Shown piece by piece: positions 1 through 8,850 of a stretch of 36,024 nt of DNA. Below the pieces are notes generated by a model that was not told the origin of the DNA, ran no database searches, and worked only from the letters and a program-made list of their open reading frames with translations. The DNA comes from Caldimicrobium thiodismutans (GTDB lineage Bacteria; Desulfobacterota; Thermodesulfobacteria; Thermodesulfobacteriales; Thermodesulfobacteriaceae): the NCBI GenBank assembly GCA_002877875.1, contig PNIE01000005.1:1-36024 (forward strand). The letters are read 5' to 3'. Numbering within the stretch: position 1 is the stretch's first letter; each line of letters starts with the position of its first letter. Both the position numbers and the translations under genes were made by a program.

Positions 1-18
1 AAGCCCCCTCTTTTTTTT
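1..18 (+). terminator. 3' half of an intrinsic terminator of the gene upstream of the window
   Basis: The window opens with GCCCCCTC followed by eight T residues. This looks like the descending arm and U-tract of a rho-independent terminator whose ascending arm lies outside the window; the complete terminator at 12761-12788 has the same GCCCCCTTTTTT ending. If right, the upstream gene (in this family usually aprA) ends its transcript here and qmoABC is made from its own start or by read-through. Confidence 0.4.
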
Positions 19-19
19 A

Positions 20-66
20 TTTTCAGGATTGAGATTCCTCTAGTCTAGGAATCTCAATCCTGAAAA
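20..66. repeat. Perfect 20-bp inverted repeat upstream of qmoA
   Basis: The arms TTTTCAGGATTGAGATTCCT (20-39) and AGGAATCTCAATCCTGAAAA (47-66) are exact reverse complements around a 7-nt loop, CTAGTCT. No U-tract follows on the plus strand and an A-run follows on the minus strand, so it is not a standard terminator in either direction. It lies 12 nt before the AAGGAGG ribosome site of qmoA, so in RNA it would be a very stable 5'-leader hairpin; as DNA it could be a dimeric operator. Confidence 0.9.
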
Positions 67-89
67 AGTAAGTCTTCAAGGAGGTTAAA

Positions 90-1331
90 ATGGGAAACTC
101 AACAATATTGGTAGTTGGTGGAGGAATTAGCGGTGTTACAGCTGCAATTGAGGCAGCTGAGATGGAAACTGAGGTTATATTGGTTGAGAAAGAACCTAGT
201 TTAGGAGGAAGGGTAAGTCAATTAAGGTACTATTTTCCAAAGCTATGTCCTCCAACTTGCGGTCTTGAGATTAATTATAGAAGAATTAAGGCAAATCCTC
301 ATTTAACAGTTTACACTATGACGGATGTGCTTGAAATTAAAGGAGAACCTGGTAATTATCGAGTTAAATTAAGGAAAAGACCTCGTTATGTTAATGAGAA
401 CTGTACTGCTTGTGGAGAATGTGAGAAGGTCTGCGAGGGTGAGGTAGTAAGTGAATTTGATTTCGGTCTTGGGAAAAGAAAGGCTATATATCTTCCTAAT
501 CCTATGGCTTTTCCTTTAAGGTATGTGCTTGATAAGGAGGCTTTAGCGCCAGGTGATTTAGAGAGAATAATGGCAGCTTGTAAATACAATGCTATTGATC
601 CTGATATGAAAGAAGAGATTTTTGAGGTTGAAGTTGGAGCTATTATTTGGGCAACAGGGTGGAAGCTTTATGATCCATCTAAGCTTGATAATCTCGGTTT
701 TGGGAAATATGCTAATGTGATTACTAATATGCAAATGGAAAGAATGGCTTCTCCCTGGGGGCCAACCGGTGGAGATATTATTAGACCCTCTGATGGAAAT
801 TTTCCTCAAAAAGTTGCTTTTGTACAATGTGCTGGCTCACGTGATGAAAATCATTTGCCTTATTGTTCTTATATATGTTGCCTTGCAAGTCTCAAACATA
901 GCTTATATTTAGCGGAAAAATCACCTGAGGCACAGTCTTTAATTTTTTACATTGATATAAGAACTCCTGGTAGATATGAAAAATTCTTGAGAAGGGCTCA
1001 GAATGAGGCTAAAATAACTTTTATCAAAGGTAAAGTTGCAAAGATAGAGGAGGATCCCGAGACAAAAGATCTTATAGTTACAGCAGAAGACACCCTTTCT
1101 GGCAAGAAAATTCATGAAAGAGTAAATTTAGTAGTTTTAGCAATGGGTATGCAACCAAGTATAGCTGGAGAGAAGATTCCTGGGCTACCCGTAGATGAAA
1201 ATGGTTTTGTAATCGAGACAGAGGGGATAATACCTGTTGGATGTGCTAAGAAACCCCTTGACGTTATGACTTCTAATGAGACAGCGACTGGTGCTGTTAT
1301 TAAAGCACTTCAAGTTATAAAAAGGGCTTAA
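90..1331 (+). CDS. qmoA: QmoA, HdrA-like flavoprotein subunit of the quinone-interacting membrane-bound oxidoreductase
   Basis: QmoABC exchanges electrons between menaquinone and APS reductase in sulfate reducers and sulfur disproportionators. The 413-aa length is usual for QmoA. An N-terminal dinucleotide fold is visible (VVGGGISG, residues 8-15) with the following acidic VEKE at the strand end, expected to bind FAD. A four-cysteine set, CTACGECEKVC (105-115), suggests one Fe-S cluster, and the HdrA-type stretch FVQCAGSRDENHLPYC lies near residue 250. There is no membrane segment, so it is a cytoplasmic-face subunit. The start is set by AAGGAGG seven bases upstream. It is followed after 13 nt by qmoB with its own strong ribosome site. 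The identification rests on three successive genes in the canonical qmoA-B-C order and sizes. Confidence 0.95.
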   Translation: MGNSTILVVGGGISGVTAAIEAAEMETEVILVEKEPSLGGRVSQLRYYFPKLCPPTCGLEINYRRIKANPHLTVYTMTDVLEIKGEPGNYRVKLRKRPRYVNENCTACGECEKVCEGEVVSEFDFGLGKRKAIYLPNPMAFPLRYVLDKEALAPGDLERIMAACKYNAIDPDMKEEIFEVEVGAIIWATGWKLYDPSKLDNLGFGKYANVITNMQMERMASPWGPTGGDIIRPSDGNFPQKVAFVQCAGSRDENHLPYCSYICCLASLKHSLYLAEKSPEAQSLIFYIDIRTPGRYEKFLRRAQNEAKITFIKGKVAKIEEDPETKDLIVTAEDTLSGKKIHERVNLVVLAMGMQPSIAGEKIPGLPVDENGFVIETEGIIPVGCAKKPLDVMTSNETATGAVIKALQVIKRA

Positions 1332-1344
1332 AAGGAGGTAAGAG

Positions 1345-3546
1345 ATGGAAAAAATTGGTGTTTTTATATGTAAGAGCTGTGGAATAGCAGATAGGTTAAA
1401 TATTGAGGAGCTTGAGGCCAAAGCAAGGGAACAGGGAATTAATTCAGTGTATAGTGCGGATTTTCTTTGTTCTAAAGAGGGAAAGGAATTTATTAATACA
1501 AAAATTCAGGAAGATGGTCTTGAGGCCATTTCAATTTGTGCTTGTTCTTTCAGAGTAAATTATGATGTTTTCAATTTTGGAAGAGTAGCAGTGGATAGAG
1601 TGAGTTTGAGGGAGGGTGTTGTATGGAGTAGGTTCCCAGTGGGTGAGAATGGCGAAATCCTTGAGGATTCAGTAGAAATTACAAGTGGTGTTACCTTTAA
1701 AGATGAATTAATGGCACTTGCTAAAGATTATATTAATATGAGTATTGCTAAATTAAGGTCTTATAAATTACCTGAGCCTTTCAAGCCAGAGGAGGAGATT
1801 TCTAAAACTATTCTTGTAATTGGTGGTGGGGTAGCTGGGCTTACAGCAGCACTTGAATGTGCCAAGGCTGGTTATGAAGTTGTCCTAGTAGAAAAGGAAA
1901 AGGAACTTGGTGGTTTTGTAGCTAAGATGAAAGCTCATTGTGAAACCAAGCCACCTTATAGAAATTTAGTTGAACCTGTAGTTAAAGGTTTAATATCTGA
2001 GGTAGAAAAACATGAAAAAATTAAAGTTTATAAAGGTGCAACAGTATCTAGCATTGCGGGTGGTCCAGGACTTTATAAAGTTAAGATTAAAATAAGTGCT
2101 AAAGAAGAAGAAGTAAAGATTGGTGCTGTTGTTCTTGCAGTTGGATTTAAGCCATATGACGCAAGTAAACTGTCACATCTTGGCTATGGAGTAGTTCCCA
2201 ATGTGGTTACTAATGTCGAATTTGAAAAAATGGCAGCTGAAGGAAAGGTTACGAGACCATCCGATGGGGCTCCTATTAAAAGTGTGTTATTTATTCAGTG
2301 CGCTGGGCAGAGGGATGAGAATCATCTTCCCTATTGTTCAGGTTTTTGTTGTTTAGCAAGTCTTAAGCAGGCAAAATATATTAGAGAAGCAGACCCTGAA
2401 GCAAAGGCATACATTGTATATGAATATATGAGAACGATGGGTATCTATGAGAATTTTTATAAAACTCTCCAGGATGATCCTGGTATCTTTTTGACCAAAG
2501 GTGAGGTGGTAAGTGTAGGTGAAGGGGAGAATGGTAAGGTAAAGGTTGTAGTTGATAATACCCTACTTGGTGAAAAGATTGAGCTTGAGGTTGATTTGGT
2601 AGTTCTTGCTACAGGAATGGTTCCAGTTACAGCAACAGAGCCCGTATTGAATTTAGAGTACAGGCAAGGTCCAGCTCTTCCTGAGCTTGAGCTCTTTTAT
2701 GGTTATGCTGATTCTAATTATATTTGTTTTCCTTATGAAACTAGAAGGACAGGTATTTATGCAGCCGGAGCGGTCCATCAACCTATGACCATAGATCAGG
2801 CTATAGAGGATGCAAGAGGAGCAGCTTTAAAAGCCATACAATGTCTTACGGCTATAGAGGTCGGGCATGCTGTGCATCCAAGAACTTGGGATTATGCATA
2901 TCCAGAATGGGATCTTAAGATGTGTACTCAATGCAAGAGATGTACTGAAGAATGTCCTTTTGGTGCTTTAAATGAAGATGAGAAGGCCTTTCCTATACCA
3001 TTTATAACTCGTTGTAGAAGATGTGGAACCTGTTTTGGTGCTTGTCCACAGAGAATTATTAATTTTAAAGACTACTCCATTGATATGATAGGGAATATGA
3101 TTAAAGCAACGGAGATGCCTGAACAGGGATATGAGCGATATAGATTTATGGCTTTTGTTTGTGAAAATGATGCCTATCCTGCCCTCGATATGCTTGCTTA
3201 TAAGAGAATGAGTATACCAGTTAGTTTTAGGGTTATTCCGGTTAGATGTCTTGGAGCGGTAAATGTAGCTTTTGTTAAAGATGCTATGAGTAAGGGATAT
3301 GATGGAATACTTCTTCTTGGATGCAAATTTGGAGAAAATTATCAATGTCACTTTATAAAAGGAAGTGAATTGGCAAACAGACGAATGGAAAATGTTCAGG
3401 AAACTTTACAGCAACTTGCTTTGGAGATGGAGAGAGTTACTATTGACACCGTAGCTATTGATGATTTGGAAAAAATTGTTAAGGTTTCCAGAGATTTTGC
3501 TGAGACTATAAAGAGCTATGGTGAAAATCCATTTAAAGGATGGTAA
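1345..3546 (+). CDS. qmoB: QmoB, HdrA-like flavoprotein with ferredoxin and MvhD-like domains
   Basis: This is the large cytoplasmic subunit of Qmo (733 aa, normal length). Order of domains: an N-terminal HdrA-like region with CKSCG near residue 9 and CAC near 65; an FAD fold with VIGGGVAG at 158-165; the conserved FIQCAGQRDENHLPYC (317-331) shared with QmoA; two [4Fe-4S] ferredoxin motifs, CTQCKRCTEECP (527-538) and CRRCGTCFGACP (557-568); and a C-terminal domain (about 600-733) with scattered cysteines (FVCEND, VRCLGA, LGCKFGENYQC) resembling MvhD/FrhD, the electron-transfer subunit that partners HdrA in methanogens. QmoA and the central part of QmoB are clearly paralogous. AAGGAGG precedes the start. 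Confidence 0.95.
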   Translation: MEKIGVFICKSCGIADRLNIEELEAKAREQGINSVYSADFLCSKEGKEFINTKIQEDGLEAISICACSFRVNYDVFNFGRVAVDRVSLREGVVWSRFPVGENGEILEDSVEITSGVTFKDELMALAKDYINMSIAKLRSYKLPEPFKPEEEISKTILVIGGGVAGLTAALECAKAGYEVVLVEKEKELGGFVAKMKAHCETKPPYRNLVEPVVKGLISEVEKHEKIKVYKGATVSSIAGGPGLYKVKIKISAKEEEVKIGAVVLAVGFKPYDASKLSHLGYGVVPNVVTNVEFEKMAAEGKVTRPSDGAPIKSVLFIQCAGQRDENHLPYCSGFCCLASLKQAKYIREADPEAKAYIVYEYMRTMGIYENFYKTLQDDPGIFLTKGEVVSVGEGENGKVKVVVDNTLLGEKIELEVDLVVLATGMVPVTATEPVLNLEYRQGPALPELELFYGYADSNYICFPYETRRTGIYAAGAVHQPMTIDQAIEDARGAALKAIQCLTAIEVGHAVHPRTWDYAYPEWDLKMCTQCKRCTEECPFGALNEDEKAFPIPFITRCRRCGTCFGACPQRIINFKDYSIDMIGNMIKATEMPEQGYERYRFMAFVCENDAYPALDMLAYKRMSIPVSFRVIPVRCLGAVNVAFVKDAMSKGYDGILLLGCKFGENYQCHFIKGSELANRRMENVQETLQQLALEMERVTIDTVAIDDLEKIVKVSRDFAETIKSYGENPFKGW

Positions 3547-3558
3547 GGAGGATGTCAT

Positions 3559-4758
3559 ATGAGTAATGAAGTGTTAAAGGTAGATGCGGATCTATCTGCA
3601 GTAAAGGTAATTCAATCAGTAGGTGGAGATACTGTAAAGAGGTGTTACCAATGTGCTACCTGTTCTTCTGTGTGTCCTCTTTCATCTGATGAAGCCCCTT
3701 TTCCAAGAAGGCAGATGATTCTTGCTCAATGGGGATTTAAAGAAAGACTCTTGTCTGATCCTTCAATTTGGTTATGTCATCAATGTGGAGACTGTACAAA
3801 GTATTGTCCCCGAAATGCAAGACCTGGGGATGTTTTTGCCTCTTTGAGGCTTCTTGTTACCAGGGAGCTTGTACCCTTTAGATTTATGCATACTTTTTAT
3901 AATAATCTTTGGGGATTGCCAATCTTGATTTTGATAGCCCTGATGTTTATTTTACCGGTGATGTTTCTTACTTTTAAGGGAGTTCCCAATATATCTGATC
4001 CGGTTAGTTTCCCCTATAATCCCGAATTAAACTACAAGTTAGCTTTCATAGAATTGCCAGCAAGAGTTTTGATGATCGACCTCATCTTTTTGCCTTTGGC
4101 AGTTTTTATTATAGTTATTATGGCTAATGCTGTAAGTCGTATGTGGAATATGTACTTAGATTATTATAAAATTCCTGTGGCATATAGGTCTAGTTGGATA
4201 ACAATTATTAAGACCTATCTTGGTCCGGCGTTTAGAGAAATACTTGCACATAGCAGATTTGAAAAGTGCGGATCCAATTCATGGAGGGCCAATCCTCATA
4301 AAATGCTTCTTTATGCCTTTATTATTCTTTTTATAACTACAGGTACAGTTTTCATTTTAGCTGACATACTTGGAATGCATACCCCCTGGAACCCTTTTAC
4401 TCATCCTGTTAAATGGTTAGGTAATGTAGGAGGAATTCTACTCTTATACGGAATAATTTCTTTAATTACAGGAAGAAACAGAGCAGTCCTTGAAAATTCC
4501 TTAAAAACTGCTTATCCAGATGCCTTCCTACTTTGGTTAATTTTATTTGTAGGTATTTCAGGCTTTTCAATCGAGATTGCTAGAATGATTCCGGTATTTT
4601 ATAACTTTGTAGGTTTTATATATTTATGTCACATTATTTCTGTTTTCCTTTTATTCTTAGCCATACCTTACAGTAAATTTTCTCATCTTGTTTTTAGAAC
4701 TACAGCTATGACGTTTGATCTGTATTATAAGGATATTCTTAAGAAAAAAGATTTATAA
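3559..4758 (+). CDS. qmoC: QmoC, HdrC-HdrE-like iron-sulfur/cytochrome b membrane subunit
   Basis: This subunit anchors Qmo to the membrane and handles quinone. The N-terminal HdrC-like domain has two [4Fe-4S] motifs, CYQCATCSSVC (29-39) and CHQCGDCTKYC (73-83). The rest is hydrophobic, with about six membrane segments between residues 115 and 375, and resembles the HdrE/NarI-type cytochrome b part that carries two b haems in characterised Qmo. The 399-aa length is typical. The gene follows qmoB by 12 nt with AAGGAGG in the gap and is followed directly by an intrinsic terminator, so it closes the transcription unit. Confidence 0.95.
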   Translation: MSNEVLKVDADLSAVKVIQSVGGDTVKRCYQCATCSSVCPLSSDEAPFPRRQMILAQWGFKERLLSDPSIWLCHQCGDCTKYCPRNARPGDVFASLRLLVTRELVPFRFMHTFYNNLWGLPILILIALMFILPVMFLTFKGVPNISDPVSFPYNPELNYKLAFIELPARVLMIDLIFLPLAVFIIVIMANAVSRMWNMYLDYYKIPVAYRSSWITIIKTYLGPAFREILAHSRFEKCGSNSWRANPHKMLLYAFIILFITTGTVFILADILGMHTPWNPFTHPVKWLGNVGGILLLYGIISLITGRNRAVLENSLKTAYPDAFLLWLILFVGISGFSIEIARMIPVFYNFVGFIYLCHIISVFLLFLAIPYSKFSHLVFRTTAMTFDLYYKDILKKKDL

Positions 4759-4766
4759 TTTTCTCC

Positions 4767-4797
4767 AGGGCCTTTTTAAAAAGGCCCTTCCTTTTTT
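4767..4797 (+). terminator. Intrinsic terminator after qmoC
   Basis: The perfect palindrome AGGGCCTTTTTAAAAAGGCCCT (4767-4788) is followed by TCC and six T residues. It lies 9 nt after the qmoC stop codon and separates qmoABC from the sensor kinase gene. Confidence 0.9.
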
Positions 4798-4820
4798 AAA
4801 AAATAGCCTAATTTAGTTGA

Positions 4821-7163
4821 ATGAGATTTAATTTATTTTTCTTTTTGGTTCTTTTTTTGATCTTTTCCTTTTTTATCACCGTCAATCTTTTTTTTGAAAG
4901 ATCCTTTCAAAGAGAGGCTATAGAACTTACTCATAAAGAGCTAGGCTTACTTACCCATAGTCTTTCAGATAGGCTTTCTTTTATACTAAATATTTTGCCA
5001 CAAAAATATATTTCTATAGAAAATTATTTAAAAAATAGAGCCTTTGATTTAGATGAAAACTTTTTTAAAACCATTTTCATTGAAGATTTCGAGAGACTTA
5101 CTCAATTGAGGGTGTCTTATTCTATTAAAAAAGTACCTAAAAAAATAAATCAAGATTTTTTTACAGAGGTTAATATTCCTGACAGAAAGATAATTTATCA
5201 TTTAATTTTTTCAAGAAAAGGATTTATTTATGATTATCAGGTTTTTTTAAGCTTAGATGATATTTTTGAAAAATTTTTAAGGTCATTTAGGTTTAGTGAA
5301 AAAGGCTATGCTTGGCTTATCTCAAAGGATGGAATTCTTATTTACCATTCTACTCAACCTGATATGATAGGAAATAATATTTTTACTAATAATCCAATAT
5401 GTTTTAAGTGTCATAAAGATTTTGAAATAGAAAAGTTAATCTTGAAAAGAGAAATATCAACAGGATATCAATATTATTTTTCGCCTGAAAAAAAAGATAA
5501 AGTAGTTTATTATTCAAAACTTTCTTTATTAGACAAAGAATGGATCTTTTGTATAAGTGTTCCCTATTCTGAATTAATGGCACCTATAAATAAAAGTATG
5601 AAATTACATTCTTTAATTGTTATTTCAATTTTTCTTTCTATGATAATTTTGGGTTTGTTATTTTATTATGTAAACACTAAGCGAATTACAGCTGAAGAAA
5701 AGCTGAAATTTTATTCTTTACTTGAAGGTATTATTGAAAGCACTCAGTCAAAAATAGTAGTTATTGATACAAATTACAATATAATTTTAGCTAATACGCA
5801 ATATGCTAAAATATTAAAAAGAACAAAAGAAGAAATTATTGGAATTAACTTTTTTGATATTTGTCCACAACAACTTTCAGAGTATAGAGATGACTTAAGA
5901 AATATGATAAGTAAAGCTTTTAAAGGAGAGTATGGTGAGCTACTTGGATACCCTTTAAGGGAGAATGGAGAAATAAGATATCATCATATTACAGTCACAC
6001 CTTTGAAGATATCAGGAGAAATAACAGGAGCTGTAATCACCTGTGATGATATTACAGAGGAGATTAATCTTAGAGAACAGATTAAAAATTATGCTAATCA
6101 GTTAGAGGAATTAGTTGCTAAAAGAACAGAAGAATTACGGACTGAAAAAGAGAAATTATCTATAATTATGCAATCGGTTAACTCAGGTATTTCTATCATA
6201 GATGAAGAAGGTAATATTACTTGGATGAATTCTAAAATGGAGGAGCTCTTACAGTTATACAAGAGGAAAACAAATACTAATAAAATTAATCTTTGTGAAC
6301 TTTTTTCTAAAATTGGAGATTGTCTAAATCCGGCACAATCAATGCAATTTGTTCAAGAAATAGTAACTAATGGTCAAAGAAAGATTTTTCAAGTTCAAAC
6401 TACTCCTTTTAAGGTGGCTGATGAAAAAACAAATTATATATGCTTAATTCAAGACATTACTGAGCTTAAACTCATGGAGGAAAGGATTATGCAATCAGAG
6501 AAATTGCAAGCCCTTGCTCGAATTTCAGCTGGGCTTGCCCATGAAATAGGAAATCCACTTACCTCGATCTCTTCTTATGTTCAGGTGTTAAAAGAAATGG
6601 ACCTTGGAGAATTTCCCAACCAAGCTTTAGACGTTATTTCAAGGCACATTTTCCGTATTTCTGAAATTATCAGAAATATTTCTAACTTTGCTAAACCTAC
6701 AAAAGGGGAAAATGTTCCCACTAATGTAAGCGAAGTTTTAGAGAGTAGTTTGAATTTAGTAAAATTTGATAAACGCATGAAGGATATAAATATTAAACTT
6801 GATCTTAAAGAAGTTCCTCAGGTTATGGTAGATCCTAATCAACTTTCTCAGGTTTTTATAAATACAATTTTAAATGCGGCAGATGCTATGCCCCAAGGAG
6901 GAGACCTCATAATTGAGACTAAAGCTACCAATGATTATGTGGAAATAAGTTTTACAGATACAGGTATAGGCATTCCTCCTGAACATCTACCTTACATTTT
7001 TGACCCTTTTTTTACCACTAAAGAAAAAGGAACGGGTTTTGGTCTTTCAGTTTCTTATAGTATTATAAAAAATTTTGGAGGTGATATAGAGGTTAGAAGT
7101 GAAGTGGGGAAAGGGTCTACCTTCATTGTTAAGTTACCAATAAAAAGAAGAAGTGACCTATAA
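4821..7163 (+). CDS. Sensor histidine kinase with a haem-c motif in the periplasmic domain, two PAS domains, HisKA and HATPase
   Basis: 780 aa. Membrane segment 1 is at about 4-24 and segment 2 at about 263-284, enclosing a periplasmic domain of about 235 residues that ends with WIFCISVPYSELM, typical of Cache sensor domains. Inside it is CFKCH (194-198), a CXXCH covalent haem-binding motif, as known for the haem-c PAS/Cache chemoreceptor sensors of Geobacter. The cytoplasmic part has PAS domains at about 300-415 and 445-550, joined by a coiled coil (420-445), then HisKA with ARISAGLAHEIGNPL (phospho-accepting H574) and a HATPase domain with the N, G1 (DTGIGIP) and G2 (GTGFGLS) boxes. No clear ribosome site precedes this ATG. 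The response regulator starts 2 nt after the stop. Redox or small-ligand sensing through haem is inferred. Confidence 0.93.
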   Translation: MRFNLFFFLVLFLIFSFFITVNLFFERSFQREAIELTHKELGLLTHSLSDRLSFILNILPQKYISIENYLKNRAFDLDENFFKTIFIEDFERLTQLRVSYSIKKVPKKINQDFFTEVNIPDRKIIYHLIFSRKGFIYDYQVFLSLDDIFEKFLRSFRFSEKGYAWLISKDGILIYHSTQPDMIGNNIFTNNPICFKCHKDFEIEKLILKREISTGYQYYFSPEKKDKVVYYSKLSLLDKEWIFCISVPYSELMAPINKSMKLHSLIVISIFLSMIILGLLFYYVNTKRITAEEKLKFYSLLEGIIESTQSKIVVIDTNYNIILANTQYAKILKRTKEEIIGINFFDICPQQLSEYRDDLRNMISKAFKGEYGELLGYPLRENGEIRYHHITVTPLKISGEITGAVITCDDITEEINLREQIKNYANQLEELVAKRTEELRTEKEKLSIIMQSVNSGISIIDEEGNITWMNSKMEELLQLYKRKTNTNKINLCELFSKIGDCLNPAQSMQFVQEIVTNGQRKIFQVQTTPFKVADEKTNYICLIQDITELKLMEERIMQSEKLQALARISAGLAHEIGNPLTSISSYVQVLKEMDLGEFPNQALDVISRHIFRISEIIRNISNFAKPTKGENVPTNVSEVLESSLNLVKFDKRMKDINIKLDLKEVPQVMVDPNQLSQVFINTILNAADAMPQGGDLIIETKATNDYVEISFTDTGIGIPPEHLPYIFDPFFTTKEKGTGFGLSVSYSIIKNFGGDIEVRSEVGKGSTFIVKLPIKRRSDL

Positions 7164-7165
7164 TT

Positions 7166-8521
7166 ATGGAAAAACCAAAAATTTTAGTGGTTGATGACGA
7201 AGTAGATATCTTAAATATTTTGAAATTTCTTTTAGAAAGAGAAGGTTATGAGGTAGATACCACTTTAAATGGAGAGGAGGCTATTAAGAAAATCGAAAAA
7301 AACTATTACGATATAGTATTAACAGATCTCAGGATGCCAGGTATAAGTGGAATAGTGCTTCTTGAAAAAACAAAGGAACTTAGCCCCTCAACAGAGGTGG
7401 TTATTATGACCGCCTATGCAAGTATTGAGTCAGCTGTTGAAGCTATAAAGAAGGGAGCTGCTGATTACATTGTAAAGCCTTTTATAAATGAAGATCTAAA
7501 AATGAGGCTTCGTCGTATTCTTGAACATAAAAAACTTCAAAGAGAAGTTGAGATTTTAAAATATCAACTAAGTCAAAAAATTACAGGAGATCTTTTTTTT
7601 GGAACCTCTCCTCAAATGCAAGAAATCTTAAAGCTTCTTGAAAGGATAACTCCTACTAAAAGCACAGTTTTAATATTAGGTGAATCAGGAACAGGAAAAG
7701 GAGTACTTGCCGAGTTTATTCATTACAATAGTCCTAGAAAGGACAAACCCTTTATAAGTATAAATTGCTCAGCTATTCCTGAAACTCTGCTTGAATCTGA
7801 ACTTTTTGGTTACAAAAAAGGTGCTTTTACAGGTGCAGTGAGTGATAAAAAGGGCCTTATTGAACTTGCTAATGAAGGAACCCTCTTTTTAGATGAAATT
7901 GGCGATATGCCTCTTAATCTTCAAGCTAAAATTTTAAAGTTTCTTGAATTCGGAGAATTTATTCCCTTAGGGGATACTGTTAAAAAACAGGTTGATGTAA
8001 GGGTTATTGCAGCAACTAATAAAGATCTTGAAGCTTTAATTAAAGAAGGAAAATTTCGAGAAGATCTTTACTATAGACTCAATGTCATTGAAATTAAAAT
8101 TCCTCCTCTTAGAGAGAGAAAAGAAGATATTCCAGCCTTAACTTACTTTTTTATTGATAAGTTAAGTAAAGAACATGGAAAAAAAATTAAGGGTATAACC
8201 AGTGAGGCTCTTACTTGTTTGATGCAATATAATTGGCCTGGAAATGTGCGGGAACTAAAAAATGTAATTGAAAGGGCTATAATTCTTGCAACAGAGGAAT
8301 ATATAACCTTGAATGAACTTCCCGAAAGAATAAAAGGTGAGAAAAATTTATCTCAAAGTTTTAAGCCTTTGAAAGAGGCTTTAGAGGAATTTGAAAAAAA
8401 TATAATTCTTAAAACTTTAAAACAGTGTGCTTATAATAAAGAGAAGGCAGCCCAACTTCTTGGTATTGATTTAGCAACTTTATATAGAAAACTCAAAAAA
8501 TATCAACTGACTGAAGATTAA
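7166..8521 (+). CDS. NtrC-family sigma-54-dependent response regulator
   Basis: 451 aa in three domains. The receiver (1-120) has the DD pair at 10-11, phospho-acceptor D54 in VLTDLRMPG, and the conserved K in IVKPF. The AAA+ domain (about 145-380) has Walker A GESGTGKG, the sigma-54 contact loop GAFTGA, Walker B LFLDEIG and the arginine-rich REDLYYRLNV stretch. The Fis-type HTH (about 415-451) includes AAQLLGIDLATLYRKLKKY. It should activate sigma-54 promoters when phosphorylated by the kinase immediately upstream (2-nt gap). Target promoters are not certain; the paired palindromes at 8808-8866, just beyond the operon, are the best local candidates for its binding sites. Confidence 0.95.
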   Translation: MEKPKILVVDDEVDILNILKFLLEREGYEVDTTLNGEEAIKKIEKNYYDIVLTDLRMPGISGIVLLEKTKELSPSTEVVIMTAYASIESAVEAIKKGAADYIVKPFINEDLKMRLRRILEHKKLQREVEILKYQLSQKITGDLFFGTSPQMQEILKLLERITPTKSTVLILGESGTGKGVLAEFIHYNSPRKDKPFISINCSAIPETLLESELFGYKKGAFTGAVSDKKGLIELANEGTLFLDEIGDMPLNLQAKILKFLEFGEFIPLGDTVKKQVDVRVIAATNKDLEALIKEGKFREDLYYRLNVIEIKIPPLRERKEDIPALTYFFIDKLSKEHGKKIKGITSEALTCLMQYNWPGNVRELKNVIERAIILATEEYITLNELPERIKGEKNLSQSFKPLKEALEEFEKNIILKTLKQCAYNKEKAAQLLGIDLATLYRKLKKYQLTED

Positions 8522-8524
8522 GTT

Positions 8525-8806
8525 GTGTCCAGACCTTTTAGGCTTGGATTTTTTATAGGCTTTGTTTTGGGTATAGCGATTGCTTTTATCATAGATTTTG
8601 CCTTTAGAGATTATTTTGGAGGTACATGGTTTGATGCTGTTTCACATGATTTGTCAAGATTACTAGGTAGGCCTGTCCCACCGGACTCACCCATAGTTTT
8701 GCTTGGAGTTACCTTTGTGATAATGTTTATTGGGTTAATAGGAGAACTTTTAGGAGGTTTGGCTAGTAAGTTAATTTTTGATTTTCTTGATTCCCTTGAT
8801 TCCTGA
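8525..8806 (+). CDS. Small membrane protein of unknown function, third gene of the two-component operon
   Basis: 93 aa starting with GTG three bases after the regulator stop, so probably translationally coupled; no upstream ATG is available. There are two hydrophobic segments, FFIGFVLGIAIAFII near the N-terminus and PIVLLGVTFVIMFIGLIGELLGGL in the second half, with a polar loop (RDYFGGTWFDAVSHDLSRLLGRPVP) between. I do not recognise a family. Its place behind a sensor kinase and regulator suggests an accessory membrane component of signalling or of the respiratory module that follows. Confidence 0.75.
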   Translation: MSRPFRLGFFIGFVLGIAIAFIIDFAFRDYFGGTWFDAVSHDLSRLLGRPVPPDSPIVLLGVTFVIMFIGLIGELLGGLASKLIFDFLDSLDS

Positions 8807-8807
8807 T

Positions 8808-8825
8808 TTTTGCAATTCTGCAAAA
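8808..8825. promoter_or_regulatory. Palindromic site 1, possible enhancer/operator
   Basis: TTTTGCA-ATTC-TGCAAAA is a perfect 7-bp-arm palindrome directly after the stop codon of the small membrane protein gene. A second copy lies 42 bp downstream (centre to centre), exactly four helical turns, so dimers would bind on one face. Paired palindromes upstream of a gene cluster are typical binding sites for NtrC-type regulators such as the one encoded just upstream; that assignment is inference. Confidence 0.55.
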
Positions 8826-8836
8826 CAATAATCTTT

Positions 8837-8847
8837 ACAGAAACTGT
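8837..8847. promoter_or_regulatory. Small inverted repeat between the two palindromes
   Basis: ACAG-AAA-CTGT is centred at 8842, between the two TTTGCA palindromes. It is short and could be chance, but it lies nearly midway in the 42-bp interval. Confidence 0.2.
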
Positions 8848-8850
8848 CTT

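Noticed and set aside
1-66. The inverted repeat as a CRISPR repeat or insertion-sequence end
   Set aside because: Only one copy is seen, there are no spacers, no transposase and no target duplication.
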